Source: Phascolomyces articulosus
Lineage: Eukaryota; Mucoromycota; Mucoromycetes; Mucorales; Lichtheimiaceae
Assembly: GCA_025677815.1 (NCBI GenBank)
Contig: JAIXMP010000002.1
Location: 496,001 to 560,000, forward strand
Reading direction: 5' to 3'
DNA: 64,000 bases
The notes under the pieces were generated by a model. It did no database searches. It was not told where the DNA came from and saw only the letters and a list, made by a program, of their open reading frames with translations. Below, one piece after another: positions 38,176 through 51,628 of this stretch; position 1 is the first letter of the stretch, and every line of letters begins with the position of its first letter. The position numbers and the translations under genes were made by a program.

Positions 38176-41100
38176 TTTTCATATCAACATTCTTCTATAA
38201 TATTTTTTCATTATTATTATTATTATTATTAGGAAAGCGAAAAAAATTCCTTTACCGGATAAAGTTTTTCAATATACCTCTTTTTTTTCTCACCACCATC
38301 TAAACCAAATTATCTTATCATTATAATTACATAGTATCATCTTGGTTGATCGTTTTTAGTTCTGTACGCTCTTCATTATCTTTCTTTTTTAAAGTATTAT
38401 CTCTGATGTGGGTCCAAAAAAAAAGAGTAATCCAGGCTGTCTCCTATTGGTCGATCCTTTTTCGTTATCAATAAAAAAAAGTTTGCACCAGTCCAATTAA
38501 AAAAAGTATTTATGCAGTGAAAGTGAAATTCATCTTATCTATCTTTTTCAAAGTGGATTACGGAGGAAATGATAAATAATTTGGACCTCCGGATAACGAT
38601 TTAATCGAAGCAAGTTGATAATGACCATGTTCAACCTCCGGCTAAACATAAAATTCTGAATGGGCGAGGTGAAAGAAAGGGAAAAAAATATATCACCATG
38701 TTTTAGGAGTGTTATCGAATGCATTTGTTGGCTAATAAGACAACAATAATGTATAAAAATCTACTCGTCATGAAAACAGATGTGATTATTATAAGCTTAT
38801 TTTATAAAAATAGATTAGATTTTAATTGACGGGAAACATATATACTAGCATATCATTTTAACAACAGGGAGGAAGCAAGAAAGGAAGTGAGATAATGCAC
38901 AGTGATAATAAAATGTGTGGTTGATTTATTTAAAAAAGTATGAACTGAATATTGGATGGGAAACAAGAAATTAAACTACAAGAAGAGTATCCTGAACGTA
39001 TACAATCGATTATTATTTTAAGAATGGTCTTATCTAATACTGATAAATAGACTTAATCTTTTTTTCACTAACAAAGATTATATCCATCTTTTGTAACATA
39101 CTACATGAGTGACAACAAAAGAAGGTGTGGCTTTTATAAATATCATTACGGAATGATGAACAGTAACATGTGTTTATTATAAGATAATTTAAAAAAGGTT
39201 GTTTTCTTTCAATAATAAACAAGTACTGATAATCAAATTAGATTATCGTACTGATGGTTTCCTATGTTTCTAAAAGATAGAATAATATATAAGCTCAATA
39301 TAGTAAAATAGAGTACTATAGTATATTATTATGTTTGTTAAACGTATACAACAGATAGACTACTGGATCGGAAATCGCCATCCATCAAGGGTATTCCAAT
39401 GAAACTTATCGTTCTTTTTATAATACGCATCATGCTCCTAAGTACATATATCTTGCATGCAATAATTAAATTAACTCGAAACAAACATAACGATGATTAG
39501 CATACTATTATATGATTGTTTTTACATCCTTATTACAGTAATGAACACAGGTATACAACATATATAAGATAAATCTATATGTATATAAATTAGTGACGAC
39601 CAAAGGGAATATAAGTATAAGCATATTATTGTGTGTGAGTAGAGTGATTTTTTTTTATTAGATTAAGTTTCTTTTCTTGCCAAACTACTTTATTTGTGAT
39701 ATTTTTATTTAGAAAAAGAAGAAGCACCAAGTACTTCTCTTTAGTAATAAATATTTCACCAAATCAGAAACAGCATATACAATTGAATTAAACATTCTAT
39801 TTCGGGGTAGTACAGAAGAGGATAGCTCTAAACGAGGGTTGGGTGAATTCTTATATATGTTATAAACAAGAATGTAAGGTACCATGAAATATACTCTTAA
39901 GAGTACAGAGGCATTCGAAGGGAAGTATATGATCAAAAACACTATGTGTTCTTACCGATGTGATATTCCTGTTGTATAGTACAAAGCTTTTAATTTAATA
40001 TATATTGATCAAGCTTTAATAAGACAGTGTCATCAATATTTGCAGAAAGAGTTCTGCTGCTGAACCAACACTTTTATTTTATTACCTTAATATATTAAGC
40101 ATGAATGCTTACCTTTCCGAAAGCAGCTACCTTCTTATTTACAATGTCCGGTTCCTCCTCCTTTCTTCTCAGCAAAAATCATCAAATTTCTTAGTACACA
40201 AGTGCAATAAATCAATAAAAACAAGGTTTATACATACATTTCAATTTGATATTAACATTGTTTGAGTCCTAATAATAAGTGATAGAAATGCGGCCAGTAA
40301 TATCATGACAGCCTTCATTTATGTTACGCTATTGCATATTTCATATGCACGTTTAATATCAAATATCAAACACTCACCGTTCTGCTTGATCATAGAGGTC
40401 AAAATGATATCAGTCTTCGCCAGGTCTCATCGTGTTTTGTAATAATGCTGAATATCGTGTTATTGCATGTAAAAAAGATGACGATGTTGATGTTGGGTAA
40501 AAGGAGATCATAGAATCTTCTCTCCATAAAAAAGTCAAGAAAAGCATGTTTAAATCCTCGCAGATAAAAAGTATAATAAAGAACAAAATCTAACTCATTT
40601 CTTTCTTGGAAAATATCATTAGATGAATTTTGTAAGTGTCAGAACAAGGAATAGGGAGTATAATTATCAATGTTTTGCTGATATTTCTTCCTATCTCTTC
40701 GTCCGAAATAGATCTTTGGGGTTTGCCTTGATCATGGATAATTCTACTTGATCACGCACTTTGTGTCAAATCAAACCCGCTTTATGAAGTGACCACTGAG
40801 CTATGCATGTTTTCTGCTTGTCTGTTACAAAATTTATAATATTGACGTTTAAAGCAAAAGTATGGTGCCCATTGATTTTATTATTGCCCGGATAAATTCA
40901 ATGTACTTATCGTCTAGTGTTAATATGATAGTGCGCCGTTAAATCCATGATTAAAATAATAGAGAAACATTTGTATGCCTTATTTTATGTATTATTTCTT
41001 CTTCTCAAAGTACTACCATTGTAAGAAAGAAGCAGCCATATGCATATAGGCACAGATCAAATAAGTTTTCCGTTCTAATAAAATATGGAATAATATGTTT

Positions 41101-41433
41101 CTTTCAGGGAGATTATGCGATGAGTTAGATTTTTTTAGAACAAGCCGCATAATATGCAAAAGTCTAGGTGAAACATCCTCCTTCTTCTTTTACTATAACA
41201 TGTTCCTTTTTACACTTTGCTTTTATTGTAATCGTTAATTCAAAACTAGTTATCCACGATTCTTCTTCATCCACATCAGACACTTCCCGAAATCCTTTAT
41301 CATTATTAAAAAACATTTACCCATAGCTTTGATTAACAACGATCACGCGTTTCTAATAAGACAATCATCAAACACGTAGTAGTGACTGAATCTGCATTCT
41401 CTTTCATTCAACCTACGAACTTCATTGAATAGC
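37994..41433. other. Gene-poor intergenic region
   Basis: About 3.4 kb without a supportable gene. It contains an (AT)15 run at 38144-38173, a TTA run near 38212-38233, CCAAT-type boxes near 38450 and 38492, and three CCTCCGG/CGGAGG-type sites between about 38560 and 38645. ORFs up to about 77 codons here look random. The last 150 bases are the leader of the gene-like sequence at 41434. Confidence 0.5.
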
Positions 41434-42842
41434 ATGGCTACTCCTGAATCTTCTTCAACTAATACTGCTTCCACAAAACGTACCCTTTCTTCGGTAAGTC
41501 TGTGATTTTGTATTTATTTGGACTTATTTTCGCGTTGTTCATATGTATTCACGTGGTCGCGTTTTTTTTTGACTTTTATAGAGTACCTGTAGTGATCATT
41601 GTTATAGGCTCACTAAAGAGATGAAAAAACAGTATGATGCAACTTTTCGACATCTGAATGACAAGAAAAAATGGTGCTTAGGAGATAATGTCTCTGTTGA
41701 GGATTTAATATACCAATATGGTTTAATTTGTGAATATGAGCAGTAAGATCTGCTTTTACTATTCTTTTGTTCAATGTATTATTTATCATATTACTGTAAT
41801 AAGAAGACCTTAGCTTTAACAATCTAACTGGTATATATATATATATATATAGTGCCGCACATTCTTTTATTTTGGATGAAGATGATACATACTGGAAAGA
41901 CGTATTTACTCCCGAACAGCTCGATATCGTCAAGTCCACTGGTGAAACGGAACTTCCCGATTATGACTCTTCATGCAAAGAAATATTCACGTCTTTATCC
42001 AATACCGTCAAAACGACCACCGATAAAATCAAACAGGAATCATCAACATCCAAGTCACCCTTTATGGTATTTAGTTCGACATAGGAGAAAATGGTTGTTG
42101 ATGCTATATGGGAAAAAATTACTTTATTTAAATGGATTAATCCTAGGGAGAGCTATGGTAAATATTGGGTACAGAAAACTATACTGGAAATCCTCGACCT
42201 TTACAGATGGGACGTATTGAATCAGGTAAAAAATTCTGAAAGGGATACCGAGTTCAGAGTGTGATCTATGATGGATAAAGTCTTTGATGAATACGAAAAG
42301 AGATCCGTTCAATGATCAACTGTCTGGTCAGTACTGACGTTTTCTATCTCTTTTTTTTCCCTTCTATCTCTCTAGAGTAAAAGCTGCTACACCTGATTCA
42401 ACAAATATCCCGGACCTACTATTGTCTAGAGACAGTGTTGAGTACGGTGTTGTTAGACATATTCAAGGTATCGGTGTTGAGGTAATGCTTAAATCCCCTC
42501 TTCATCTTCCCAAAATGATGAAAAGTATATTCCTCCACACAGCAGAAGAATGTTGCTATGAGAAAGATGTGACTCGTTCATTCCGTATCATATAGTTTAG
42601 TCGATCCTGTAAGTATTTGAATATGTAATAAAGTATGAATATATTAGCACTCAACGTTTTCTGACCTTTTTTATTTCTTTTCTTTGGAAACAGATCTTCA
42701 AACATTTGCTTCTGTTACAGAAAATCCTGGTGGACACGTGTTTCGCATCAAATCAACATCACATTGTGAAATATATACCCGACCATCCTTATTCTCTTTT
42801 ATCTTAAAGATTTTAAAATTAATGTTTATATACAAATAAATG
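41434..42842 (+). pseudogene. Decayed member of an unnamed fungal protein family
   Basis: Three good exons, 41434-41493, 41582-41742 and 41853-42066, start MATPESSSTNTASTKR and continue through HLNDKKKWCLGDNVSVEDLI and HSFILDEDDTYWKDVF. The same frame then carries on but meets TAG at 42082-42084, TGA at 42262-42264 and TGA at 42313-42315, with sensible protein in between (WEKITLFKWINPRESYGKYW). Later exon-like pieces (42376-42481, and about 42694-42842 with NPGGHVFRIKS) keep coding character. I recall similar unnamed proteins as a multicopy family in Mucorales, without known function. Only the first 145 residues could now be translated before a stop, so I call it a pseudogene; a young truncated gene is the alternative. 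Confidence 0.68.
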
Positions 42843-43970
42843 TCATTCTTTTTTATTATTTGTTATTGTGGAGGACTGAATTGAGCTACGCCTGTACGAA
42901 AGCATGCTTGCAGTACTTGTGATAGAATTATGTATGAATAAAAGCTATATTGTATCAGCTGAAAACTCCATTTAGAGGGTGGTGGGTTGATATTTAGTCA
43001 ATATTAGATATACTTACTCTATACATCTATCACTAAATCAACAGATCGAATTCAGAAATATACTACTTTCATTCAAAAAGCTTAAAGTAGAAAGAATCAT
43101 TTAGACGTATTTTATATAGTCTATTCAACAAATAGACCTAAAACAAAAAAAAAGTTTAATTTCGTCCGCAAGGTACATGATATCAAAATCATTGGTTTAT
43201 TTTTCAACAACCCTTTTCACTCTTATTATTTAACCTATAGATTGCCTGGATATAAAATATGCCGCCTAAAAAAAATCCTTCCTATTTCTCCCCGCTCTTA
43301 ATAAAAACTTTTTACAGTGATTACTAAAATAACCATATTAAAAAATACTCGCTCTTTACGATTCATGGATTAGATATATCATGCTAATACCAATAAATAA
43401 ATAAAATGTATTACAGCTTGTCAAAAAAGATTCTGTCAGAATACTAAATAAGGGAATCAAGCAAGCGAATGGTTTTTGTGTGGAGTTGCTTATATATGAA
43501 AACGTAATAACCATTAAAAAGATTTACCGTTTCTTGGTACATTATTCCCAAAAGAAATAGTATTTATGCGATCGAAACTAAAAATATCATGTGAAAAATG
43601 GTACTACCGTACTCAAACAATGGAAAGAGACGATAACAAAAAAATTGGTCAAAAAAATTGCCCCATATGTTGGTGTATAAATTTTTTATATGGTAAAAAA
43701 ATGCATGCTAAATTAAAAAAAACAAGATGTTAGGTTGTTTTGGGGTTTGGGTTTTTTTTTGGTAATATACTATTAAACAGGATAATGGAACAAATAATAA
43801 TAATAATAATAATATAAAAATAGAAGATACGTTTGTTCTTTTTTTATATAGTATGAGTGTGATGTTATGTATAAATAAGATGTAGGAGGGTTTAGAGATG
43901 AAGGAGGAAAATAGGAAAATGGAATGAAAGAGAGACAGTGTATGATTGATGGAAAGGTTGATTGGTAGGT
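42843..43970. other. Intergenic, AT-rich
   Basis: No gene seen. A (TAA)n run lies near 43796-43814. The right end is the 3' flank of the elongase gene. Confidence 0.45.
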
Positions 43971-44993
43971 TTAGTTTGCCTTCTTGGAAGCAGCGGCAGC
44001 AAGACGCTTGCCATAAGTACGACGAGCAAAATCGACAAACAAATAAGTAAGAGGCAAAAGGTAGCCGACATTGATCGAAACAGCGAAACGTTGACCAGGT
44101 GTATCAAGACAAGAAGGAACAAACAAGTAGCTAATAGCTAAGGACATTCCGACCAAGAATTGAGTGATTTGAATGGAGGTCAAGTAACGCTTTCCTGGAG
44201 GATGCAAACCAATGCAAGTAGCAGCATAATAACAATACATGACGGAATGAACGAATGAGTTAAACAAGACAAAGATCCAGATAGGAGTGGCCTTGTAACG
44301 AATACCAGCCCACATGGTCAACATGGCGCCAGAATGATGATAGGTTTGTAATAAGGAAGAACGACGTCCCTTTAAGAGAATAATGGCAGTATCAATGACT
44401 TCATAATACTTGGATAAGTAAAAGAGGTAGCCCCAGTAACCTAATGAATCATCCCATAAATTTTCATCCTTATCACAGAACTACATAACATGAAAAAAAA
44501 GATCCATTGTTTTTTTTAGTAACCAGGGTATAAAAACTCCCAATAAGTCCATCTCTTCTTCATTCTATATCTTTTTCCTTCTTTTCCTTTTCGTCCTTGT
44601 CAATCCATCCTTTTTGCTCCTTCATATATAAAAATCCATAGAATATCTACTAGTACTTACAGCATCGTGCATATCAACATCTCGTTGGAACCAGGATCGT
44701 TTCATACCACTGGCCATATTATAAAAGGTAATCATAGAATAAACAGCAAGGGCCAAATTGTGCAAAAAGACAAACGAAGTCATCAATTTGCTTGAAGAAG
44801 AAGCATTGGCAACACCTTTGTTCTTTGCTTCGACACGGGATAATTTACCATTCTTGGGGTTCAAAAGATGAATTGTCAAGGCATATGTACCAGCAATAGC
44901 CACGGGTGTTTTCCAATCCATAAAGAATTCATAGTATTCTGGGAATGGGATACCAGGAATTTGAGTCAATTGATCAATAACACCAACGTTCAT
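43971..44993 (-). CDS. ELO: ELO-family fatty acid elongase
   Basis: Two exons, 44661-44993 and 43971-44480, give 280 residues. ELO landmarks are LWDDSLGYWGYLFYLSKYYE, then DTAIILLKGRRSS, the active-site box LQTYHHSGAM (QTYHH at 156-160, the Gln variant of HxxHH) and NSFVHSVMYCYYAATCIG. Several hydrophobic segments fit an ER multi-spanning condensing enzyme that adds malonyl-CoA carbons to acyl-CoA. The start MNVGVIDQL follows the last upstream stop region. Substrate chain length cannot be read from sequence here; the Gln-type box is common in elongases for long saturated or C18 unsaturated chains. Confidence 0.93.
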
Positions 44994-45528
44994 TGTGATA
45001 GGATATGGATAAATTGAAAAAAGAGGTATGGGATGTAATCAAATACAGGTTCAACAAAAAAAGAAACAAAAAAAAAACACCAGAAAAAAGGTCCGTCGGT
45101 ATTTATATGATTTGGATCGGACGGGAACTTGATTGTAGTTGGTTTGTTTCCAACAAAAACGAGTTGTGTGTGCTTTCTCTATCCCGAAAAAACTCAGATT
45201 ATCCCCAGACTTTGGGTTTTGCTATTCAGTTACATGGAATGGAAAGTGTGTCAAGTAACCCATCCAATATAAAAAAACAAAATGTTTTTTAGCAAGTAAA
45301 GGGATTCGGCATGTGAGCTTATATAAAACATATTCCCATTTATTATTTATGATATTCATTCATAATCATCAACCCTTCCTGCATTTCTCCAATTTTTGGT
45401 GTGTGCCTTTTTTTTTTTTTTTTCAAACAAAGATAACGGAATAGGAGAAATGGGACCTCAAAAATATGATTTTCAAAATTTTCTTATTGTTTCAGTTCAT
45501 TTGATCTTTCTTTTTTTTTCATATAAAG

Positions 45529-45564
<36 letters not shown>

Positions 45565-45888
45565 GGCTTTTATTATTGGACTAATTTGGATGGGAGTTTT
45601 ATGTCTACTAATACATACAATAAGAATGATTCTGTAGAAAGAGGAGGAGGAAGGAATATATATTCAATTTGGAGGAAGGGTTTCTTTTTTTTTTCTGTTG
45701 ATAGAAGCATATAAGCATATTTGGACAAAAAAAAAGAAGGAAGGAGGGGATCTATGAAATTGGATGATCGATTGTCTATATTGATAATATACGTAATAGT
45801 ATAAGGATGGTGGATTTGGATGGTAAAGTAGTATAGTAATAAGTTAAGTTTCAAAAATTTGACAGGGTAAAACTTTTGTGATTTAAAT
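44994..45888. other. Elongase promoter and 3' flank of thioesterase gene
   Basis: Contains an (AT)n-(GT)n compound microsatellite at 45529-45564 and T-rich runs. No gene supported. Confidence 0.45.
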
Positions 45889-47209
45889 CTACGCATTCAT
45901 TTCTTCTGCTTTAGGAGCAGCTTCAGCAGCCATACGAGGGCTAACATATAAAGCACTGGCTTCTGTCAATAAAGTTTGATCAAGTGTTTCGACTGTAGCA
46001 TTAGCATACGCTTTTCTTCCTTCGACTCGATCTAATTTGCCTCGAATAACTACCCATTGATCTGCTTTACAAGGTTTACGGTAATCCACTGATAAATTAG
46101 CAGTGAAACCAGTATAGTTTGGCAAACTTGGAAGTGACTAATCAGAAGGGCGTAATCGCGGAGCAACAAATAGTTAAAAAAAGTGGGGGGGGAGAGAGAG
46201 GTTATTACACACATAGAGAGATCAAATTGCCCCTTATTAAGAATTTCACTTACGACATAGGCTAAATGTTCATCAAGTAATGTTGCAAGCATACCACCAT
46301 GAACAATACCTGCATGGCCACATCTAAAAAATTTCGGGGGGTGAGTTAATCTCGATTTAACTGTAGTGCCTTCTCTATTTTCTCACACAAAATGCATTTG
46401 TGTCATATTTTTACTGCTATAGAGTCATAGCAACCTATACTCTATGCTTATCAAGTAATAATAATAATAAAAAACCACTTACAATTTCTTTCCAAGATGT
46501 AAAACAATAATACATTGCGTTTTTTCCTTGTTAAAAAACTTTAAAGGTCTGAGTGCAATTTTACCATCCCCACGTAATGTAGAAGCTGTCAAAGAAACGT
46601 CATGAGCCGCTTCGGACATGTGACCATACGCTTTGACTTCAATCCAATCGGGTGATGCTGAAAGTTCTTGAACTATAGCTAATGATTCTTGTTGTTCAAA
46701 TAATGATTCTTGTGCTTCACTGAGAGTGAATCCTTGATCGCGACGATTCAATGGGGCAGCATCGGCACCAGGTCCATGACCATTCATGCCTCTAGCATCA
46801 GGGCCCATGGCAATACTGGGTAATAAGGTATCGGTCATTTTTCTCGGTCGATTGGCTGTATAATGTGAAAAAGAATTGATAAGCAAAAGAGACCTATTCT
46901 GTTGTAGGGAGGAAAGAGAGAGAGAAAAAAAAAGAAAGGGAAAGAGAAAGAGAAAAGAGACCGATGAAGAGTGGAGAGTCAAAAATAATAAAAGAGAAAG
47001 GGTAAAAGTAATTGCTTTACACAATTACCTTTCAATAAGAGTGGAATAATGCGACTATGGCTATTCGTATGATTGAGTGGTTGATAAGTGCTAGGTCTTG
47101 AAAAAGACCCATTATGATTGGATGAAAAAGTGAAACGGCGTTTTATGATATGAATTGTTGAGAATTTAAGAAAGCAGGGGCGAAGAATAGAATAATGTTT
47201 GATCATCAT
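45889..47209 (-). CDS. Hotdog-fold acyl-CoA thioesterase, probably mitochondrial
   Basis: Four exons, 47029-47209, 46483-46855, 46254-46323 and 45889-46137, give 290 residues. The hotdog (4HBT/PaaI, THEM4-like) core is RPLKFFNKEK..., CGHAGIVHGGMLATLLDEHLA (HGG at 193-195, acidic D202/E203 on the central helix) and GFTANLSVDYRKPCKADQWV. Exon 1 codes a basic, hydroxylated leader without acidic residues (MMIKHYSILRPCFLKFSTIH, then IIKRRFTF), a typical mitochondrial presequence. Without it, the MTDTLL Met in exon 2 would give a cytosolic form. The enzyme would hydrolyse acyl-CoA; the substrate is unknown. Confidence 0.82.
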
Positions 47210-48929
47210 CGACTTATTATTTATCTTGTTATTGTTTGTAAAGTTGTATGTATATATACATGTAATGATGGATTGTTGACGATGATGGATTCCTCTTCTA
47301 TTTGTCGATAAAAGAAACAATTTGCTCTTTTGCTGATAATAATAATAATAAAAGACCAGGAACAAAAGAAAAAGGTAGAAAAGAGTGGGGTTTTACTTTT
47401 GATAGATACAGGTATATAAAGATTATATAAACCGATCAAAAACTTTCGCACGGCGATTGGTCTGACACATTGTAATAACTTAACGCAGGTACAAATACTC
47501 CATATGACATTTTGGAATCGGATAAATGTTTTTTAAAAAGATGCTGTTCTAATATTGTTAAACATATATAGTGTTCTATCTCGTGTATGATTTCATCTTG
47601 TCAATGATGGAATTTTATTTGTGTATAATACATATATCATCGTCGTCAAAAGTAACAAAATGCATGCATCGACCAAACAAACCAAAAACAATAAACCAGG
47701 GACTAAATATATATCAAATAGTTATCAAATAATAAAAATAATTTTGCTGTGTGGATATTTTTGGAAATAAAATTTTCAGACGATCATTTATATATAAAAA
47801 ATATGTTTGTAACACCCATTAGTGCATAGCGTATGTTTTTTTATAAGCATAAAAGAAAGGTGCATTGTATAGAAAGACATAACCTACTCTTAAATTCATA
47901 TTATAAATAATAAGAAGCATCATCATATGAAATAATAATAAACATCGCCATTGAACTGTGCATGGTACATAATATGAAATGGTTCAGGCACATCAACAAG
48001 TTTAAAAAAAAGCGCGGAAAAAAAGAGCAAGGTTTTAAAATACTGCATGTTGGCGTCTTTTGACTTTTGGTTTATTCAACCTACTTTATATATATTTTTA
48101 TATATAAACAAATCCATTCTTCTTCTTCCTTCCCCCCCAAAACCCAAGTATGAAAAGGGGAATGATTTCTTTATAATAAGTATAAACTCTCTTTTTATAT
48201 ATACTAACTAAATAAAAAAGCATTTTCATTATTTGTTCATCATCCTACTATAATATACTAAATGGTAAGTTTTAGTTTGAACAATGGGGTTTGGGAGTCA
48301 ATAACAAACAAATATCTTTTTTTAAAAAGAATAGAAAGAAAAAGTCTTATATATATATATATAAGATTTAAACAAGTAGATAATGATGATGATGGTGGTG
48401 GTGGTGGTAAATCCCCTTTTGAATATCTTCTTACTTTTCCTTTTTCAAATTTTTTTTTTTGGGGGGGGAGAGAGAGTCCTTAAAAAAAGTGTGTAAAACG
48501 AAAAGCCAACAAAGTGAGGCAGGCACCATTATAATAATAACACCAGCGTTAATTTTCTGTGTAATTTATTTTATTTCGAATGTGTGTTATTATTATAATA
48601 TAACCCAAAATAAAAAATTACTTTTTTTTTTACCCTTCTTTTCCCTTTACTTTCCTTTCTTATTCAATTTATTATTCTAATTATTCTACTATCGCATCAT
48701 TCACTACTTACTACTACTTTAACCACTCTTTTTTATACTAATAATCCATCATCATCCTATATCTTTTTGTATCAAACAAAATAACAAACAATAATATCTC
48801 AAAAATCTTACAAGCCGGCAAATATATTACAACACCACCACCAACAACAACAGGATAAAAAAAGAAGAGAAAAAAAATCTACCTCTTTCTCTCTCTTTCT
48901 CTTTATTGAGTACCCAAATAAATTTAACA
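47210..48929. promoter_or_regulatory. Divergent region between thioesterase and ZDS1-like genes
   Basis: About 1.7 kb, AT-rich, with TATATAA-like runs at 48085-48105 and 48195-48205 and a long pyrimidine-rich plus-strand stretch with CTCTTTCTCT just before 48930. Apparent ORFs at 48262-48680 are low complexity. No gene supported. Confidence 0.4.
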
Positions 48930-49616
48930 ATGTCAACAGTCGCCATGACAAGGATGACATCGGATATTCAAGATGATTCTACCATGGTTCAAACAACGAC
49001 GACAAATAGTACAGAAAACAACAATCCCGAAAGTCTCAATAACAACAATAATAAAAAGAAAAACGGAGGAACAAGAAAGTCAGACTCGGGTGTCTATTTT
49101 GCAATGATGCTTTCTGAATACCTTGAAAAAAATGCCAATGAATTACCCAGTGATCAATTAACACCTATTTCTGAATCACTTTCTAATCAACAAGACAGCA
49201 CCGGCCAAGAGTCAAAAAATGGAAGTGATAGTAACACAGCCTCTTCTAATAATCATACAGCAGATGCACCTGCCTCTTCCACTACTGTAACAGCATTGGA
49301 TACGACACAGCCACCGGCGGCATTCACAGCTTATAAGACTCGTCATAATACCGAAAAAGAAGATCATGACGATTCAGCAGAAGCAGCAGCCAATGAAGCT
49401 ATGGCTAACCTGTCGAATTTGATTTGGTAAATATGCAAGGAGGGGGTAGTTCATTCGTTCGTTCGTCGTACTGTATATGTGGAGAAAGAGAGAAAGAAAA
49501 AAAAAGGCAGGAGGGAAGGGGAATTTTTAAAAATAAATAATAATGCAAATTTCCACTTTTATACGATGATCAAACAAATATGGTGATTGTTGTTATCTAT
49601 TGTCATCCTAATATAC

Positions 49617-49658
<42 letters not shown>

Positions 49659-51628
49659 TTTTTATTTAGGGTTCCTGCACATAAACATCCACAAATTGCG
49701 CCAAGTGAATTTGTTAACTGGATACAAGTGCACGGGGCGGCTCCTACTCGAAAAGGGTCCAAAGTGAAACGTCAAAAATCCCAACTTTCAAGATCCATGT
49801 CTTACAATGATCCTCCCAGTGATTTTGACAAGGATACGAGTACAGAAAGTACCGCCAGTGATAGTGATTCACCTGTGAGTCCTCAAGATACAGAGGCTCG
49901 TTTCTTACCTGGCATTGCTGAAAATGTCATGGATGGAAAAAATGGTAAATAATAATAAACATTGTATATTTAGAGTAGTGTGTGTGCCAATGTGACTCAT
50001 GGAGGGAGAGAGGATAATAATAAATGAATTATATTTGATTAGTATAGTGCATAGTTAAAATAGAAAAAAAAAATTAAACTAAACTCCATTTGTTCAAAAA
50101 ATTAGAATACACATTCGATCGACATTCCACAGTTGTTGATGATTCACGTATATTAGCACCACCTACACAAAATCGATCTTTGTTACGTCGTTCTGCATTT
50201 TCAGCAAGAAGGGCACCAGGACAAGATCGACGTAAAAGTCGACGACCTCAACCTCAACAACCACGTCATTCTACTGATACGAGTGATCGAATGGGTCATA
50301 TACCCTCAGCCGAACCCATCAGTTTACATGATCATCCTGTCAGTATGAGTGAATGGATTGATTTGGGAAGTGCTAGTTTGGAACCTGATGATTCACAACA
50401 TGGGATTCTTTCAAGAGTCCATGATGCAGAATCTCAATTATTTTCGAAAATCATGGATGAAGATCGTCAACAACAACAACAACAGGGAGAAGAGAAGGTG
50501 ACTTTGTCAACGGCTGAATTACTATCGACATCATTGGAAGAAAAAGAACAAGGTGCTCATAGGCAAGAAAATGAAGCATCTGTAATCACCTTGACTGATG
50601 GTGTGGATACAGGAGAATTATCTACTACCACCACTACCCCTACGACAACGATGACCAGTCCACCTATACCAGAAGAACGAAAAGTTGTAGCATTAAGACG
50701 ATCCGCCTCTGACCTTGTCCCCAATGAAAAAGTGGAACGAAAATCATCCTGGATCAGTGGATTATTGAACAATGATAAAAAACGAAAAAAGAGTCGACGT
50801 GGATCATTACGAAGAGTGGACGATGCTCGTCATTTGAAAGAAAAGGAAAAAGAAACATTACAATTGACAAGAGTGAATTCTGTAAATAATAATAATAATA
50901 ACCAAACCCATCATACCAACATGCATCAAGAGAAAAAACGAGGATTAGCCGCTTTTCTATCTCGTTCTTTATCGTTAAAAGCCATTGCCACACGTACCAA
51001 AGAAACATCGGCTTTATCGAAATTTAATTCTACTCGTGCCAAAACATCCAATACGAATGGAAGTACAACTACTTCACCTCAACAACAGCAGCAACAACAG
51101 CCTTCATTAGTGACCCGTCAATATATTCATAGTTATCGATTACCAATTCATGTGGAACGTGCCGTGTATCGATTATCACATATGAAATTGGCCAATCCTC
51201 GAAGACCTTTACATCAACAAGTTGTGATCAGTAATTTCATGTTTTGGTATTTATCGATTATTAATCCACAACCTCAATATCAACAGGATATGAACATGGG
51301 TCCTAATAATAACAATAATGCACCTTGGCCTTATCAGCAACAACAACAACAACAACAACAACAAGCTGCTCAACAACAACATTATTATCAACAACAAACG
51401 GAAACCAATGAAGCAACTACCGGCATGATAAATCGAACAGGGTCAACCAGTGATAATAATAATAATAGTAGACCAACACCTCCCAAAATGAGTGCAGCAA
51501 CGACTCGCCGTTTCTCCGATGATAGTATAGCTGTGTCCAACAACAATCACAATCACAATAACAGGAGAACCAGCCAAAGTTCATCTGATGAAGAAGACAA
51601 CGTGCCACTCAGCCATTATCGGAAATGA
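48930..51628 (+). CDS. ZDS1: Zds1/Zds2-like protein
   Basis: Three exons, 48930-49426, 49670-49944 and 50106-51628, give 764 residues. Most of the protein is disordered and rich in N, Q, S and T. The diagnostic part is the Zds C-terminal domain near residues 590-645: QYIHSYRLPIHVERAVYRLS, KLANPRRPLHQQVVISNFMF, WYLSIIN. In yeast, Zds proteins bind PP2A-Cdc55 and control mitotic exit and polarity. A second conserved patch, SEFVNWIQVHG, opens exon 2. Poly-Q/N runs follow the domain. The start was set at the ATG at 48930 (MSTVAM), as nothing upstream in frame is a Met. Confidence 0.88.
49618..49656 (+). repeat. (ATC)13 microsatellite in ZDS1-like intron 1
   Basis: Thirteen perfect ATC units directly upstream of the acceptor at 49669. 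It reads poly-His in one frame, which explains a spurious ORF. Confidence 0.95.

Noticed and set aside
42067..42084. Eighteen-base GT-AG 'intron' that would remove the first stop of the pseudogene at 41434
   Set aside because: Too short to splice, and two more in-frame stops follow.
48262..48680. Two overlapping ORFs before the ZDS1-like gene
   Set aside because: Low-complexity (TAT, GGT and T runs), no splice continuity, no family.
49587..49672. Poly-His protein start before ZDS1 exon 2
   Set aside because: It is the (ATC)13 microsatellite in the intron; the acceptor at 49669 and the TGG codon split across the junction support splicing.
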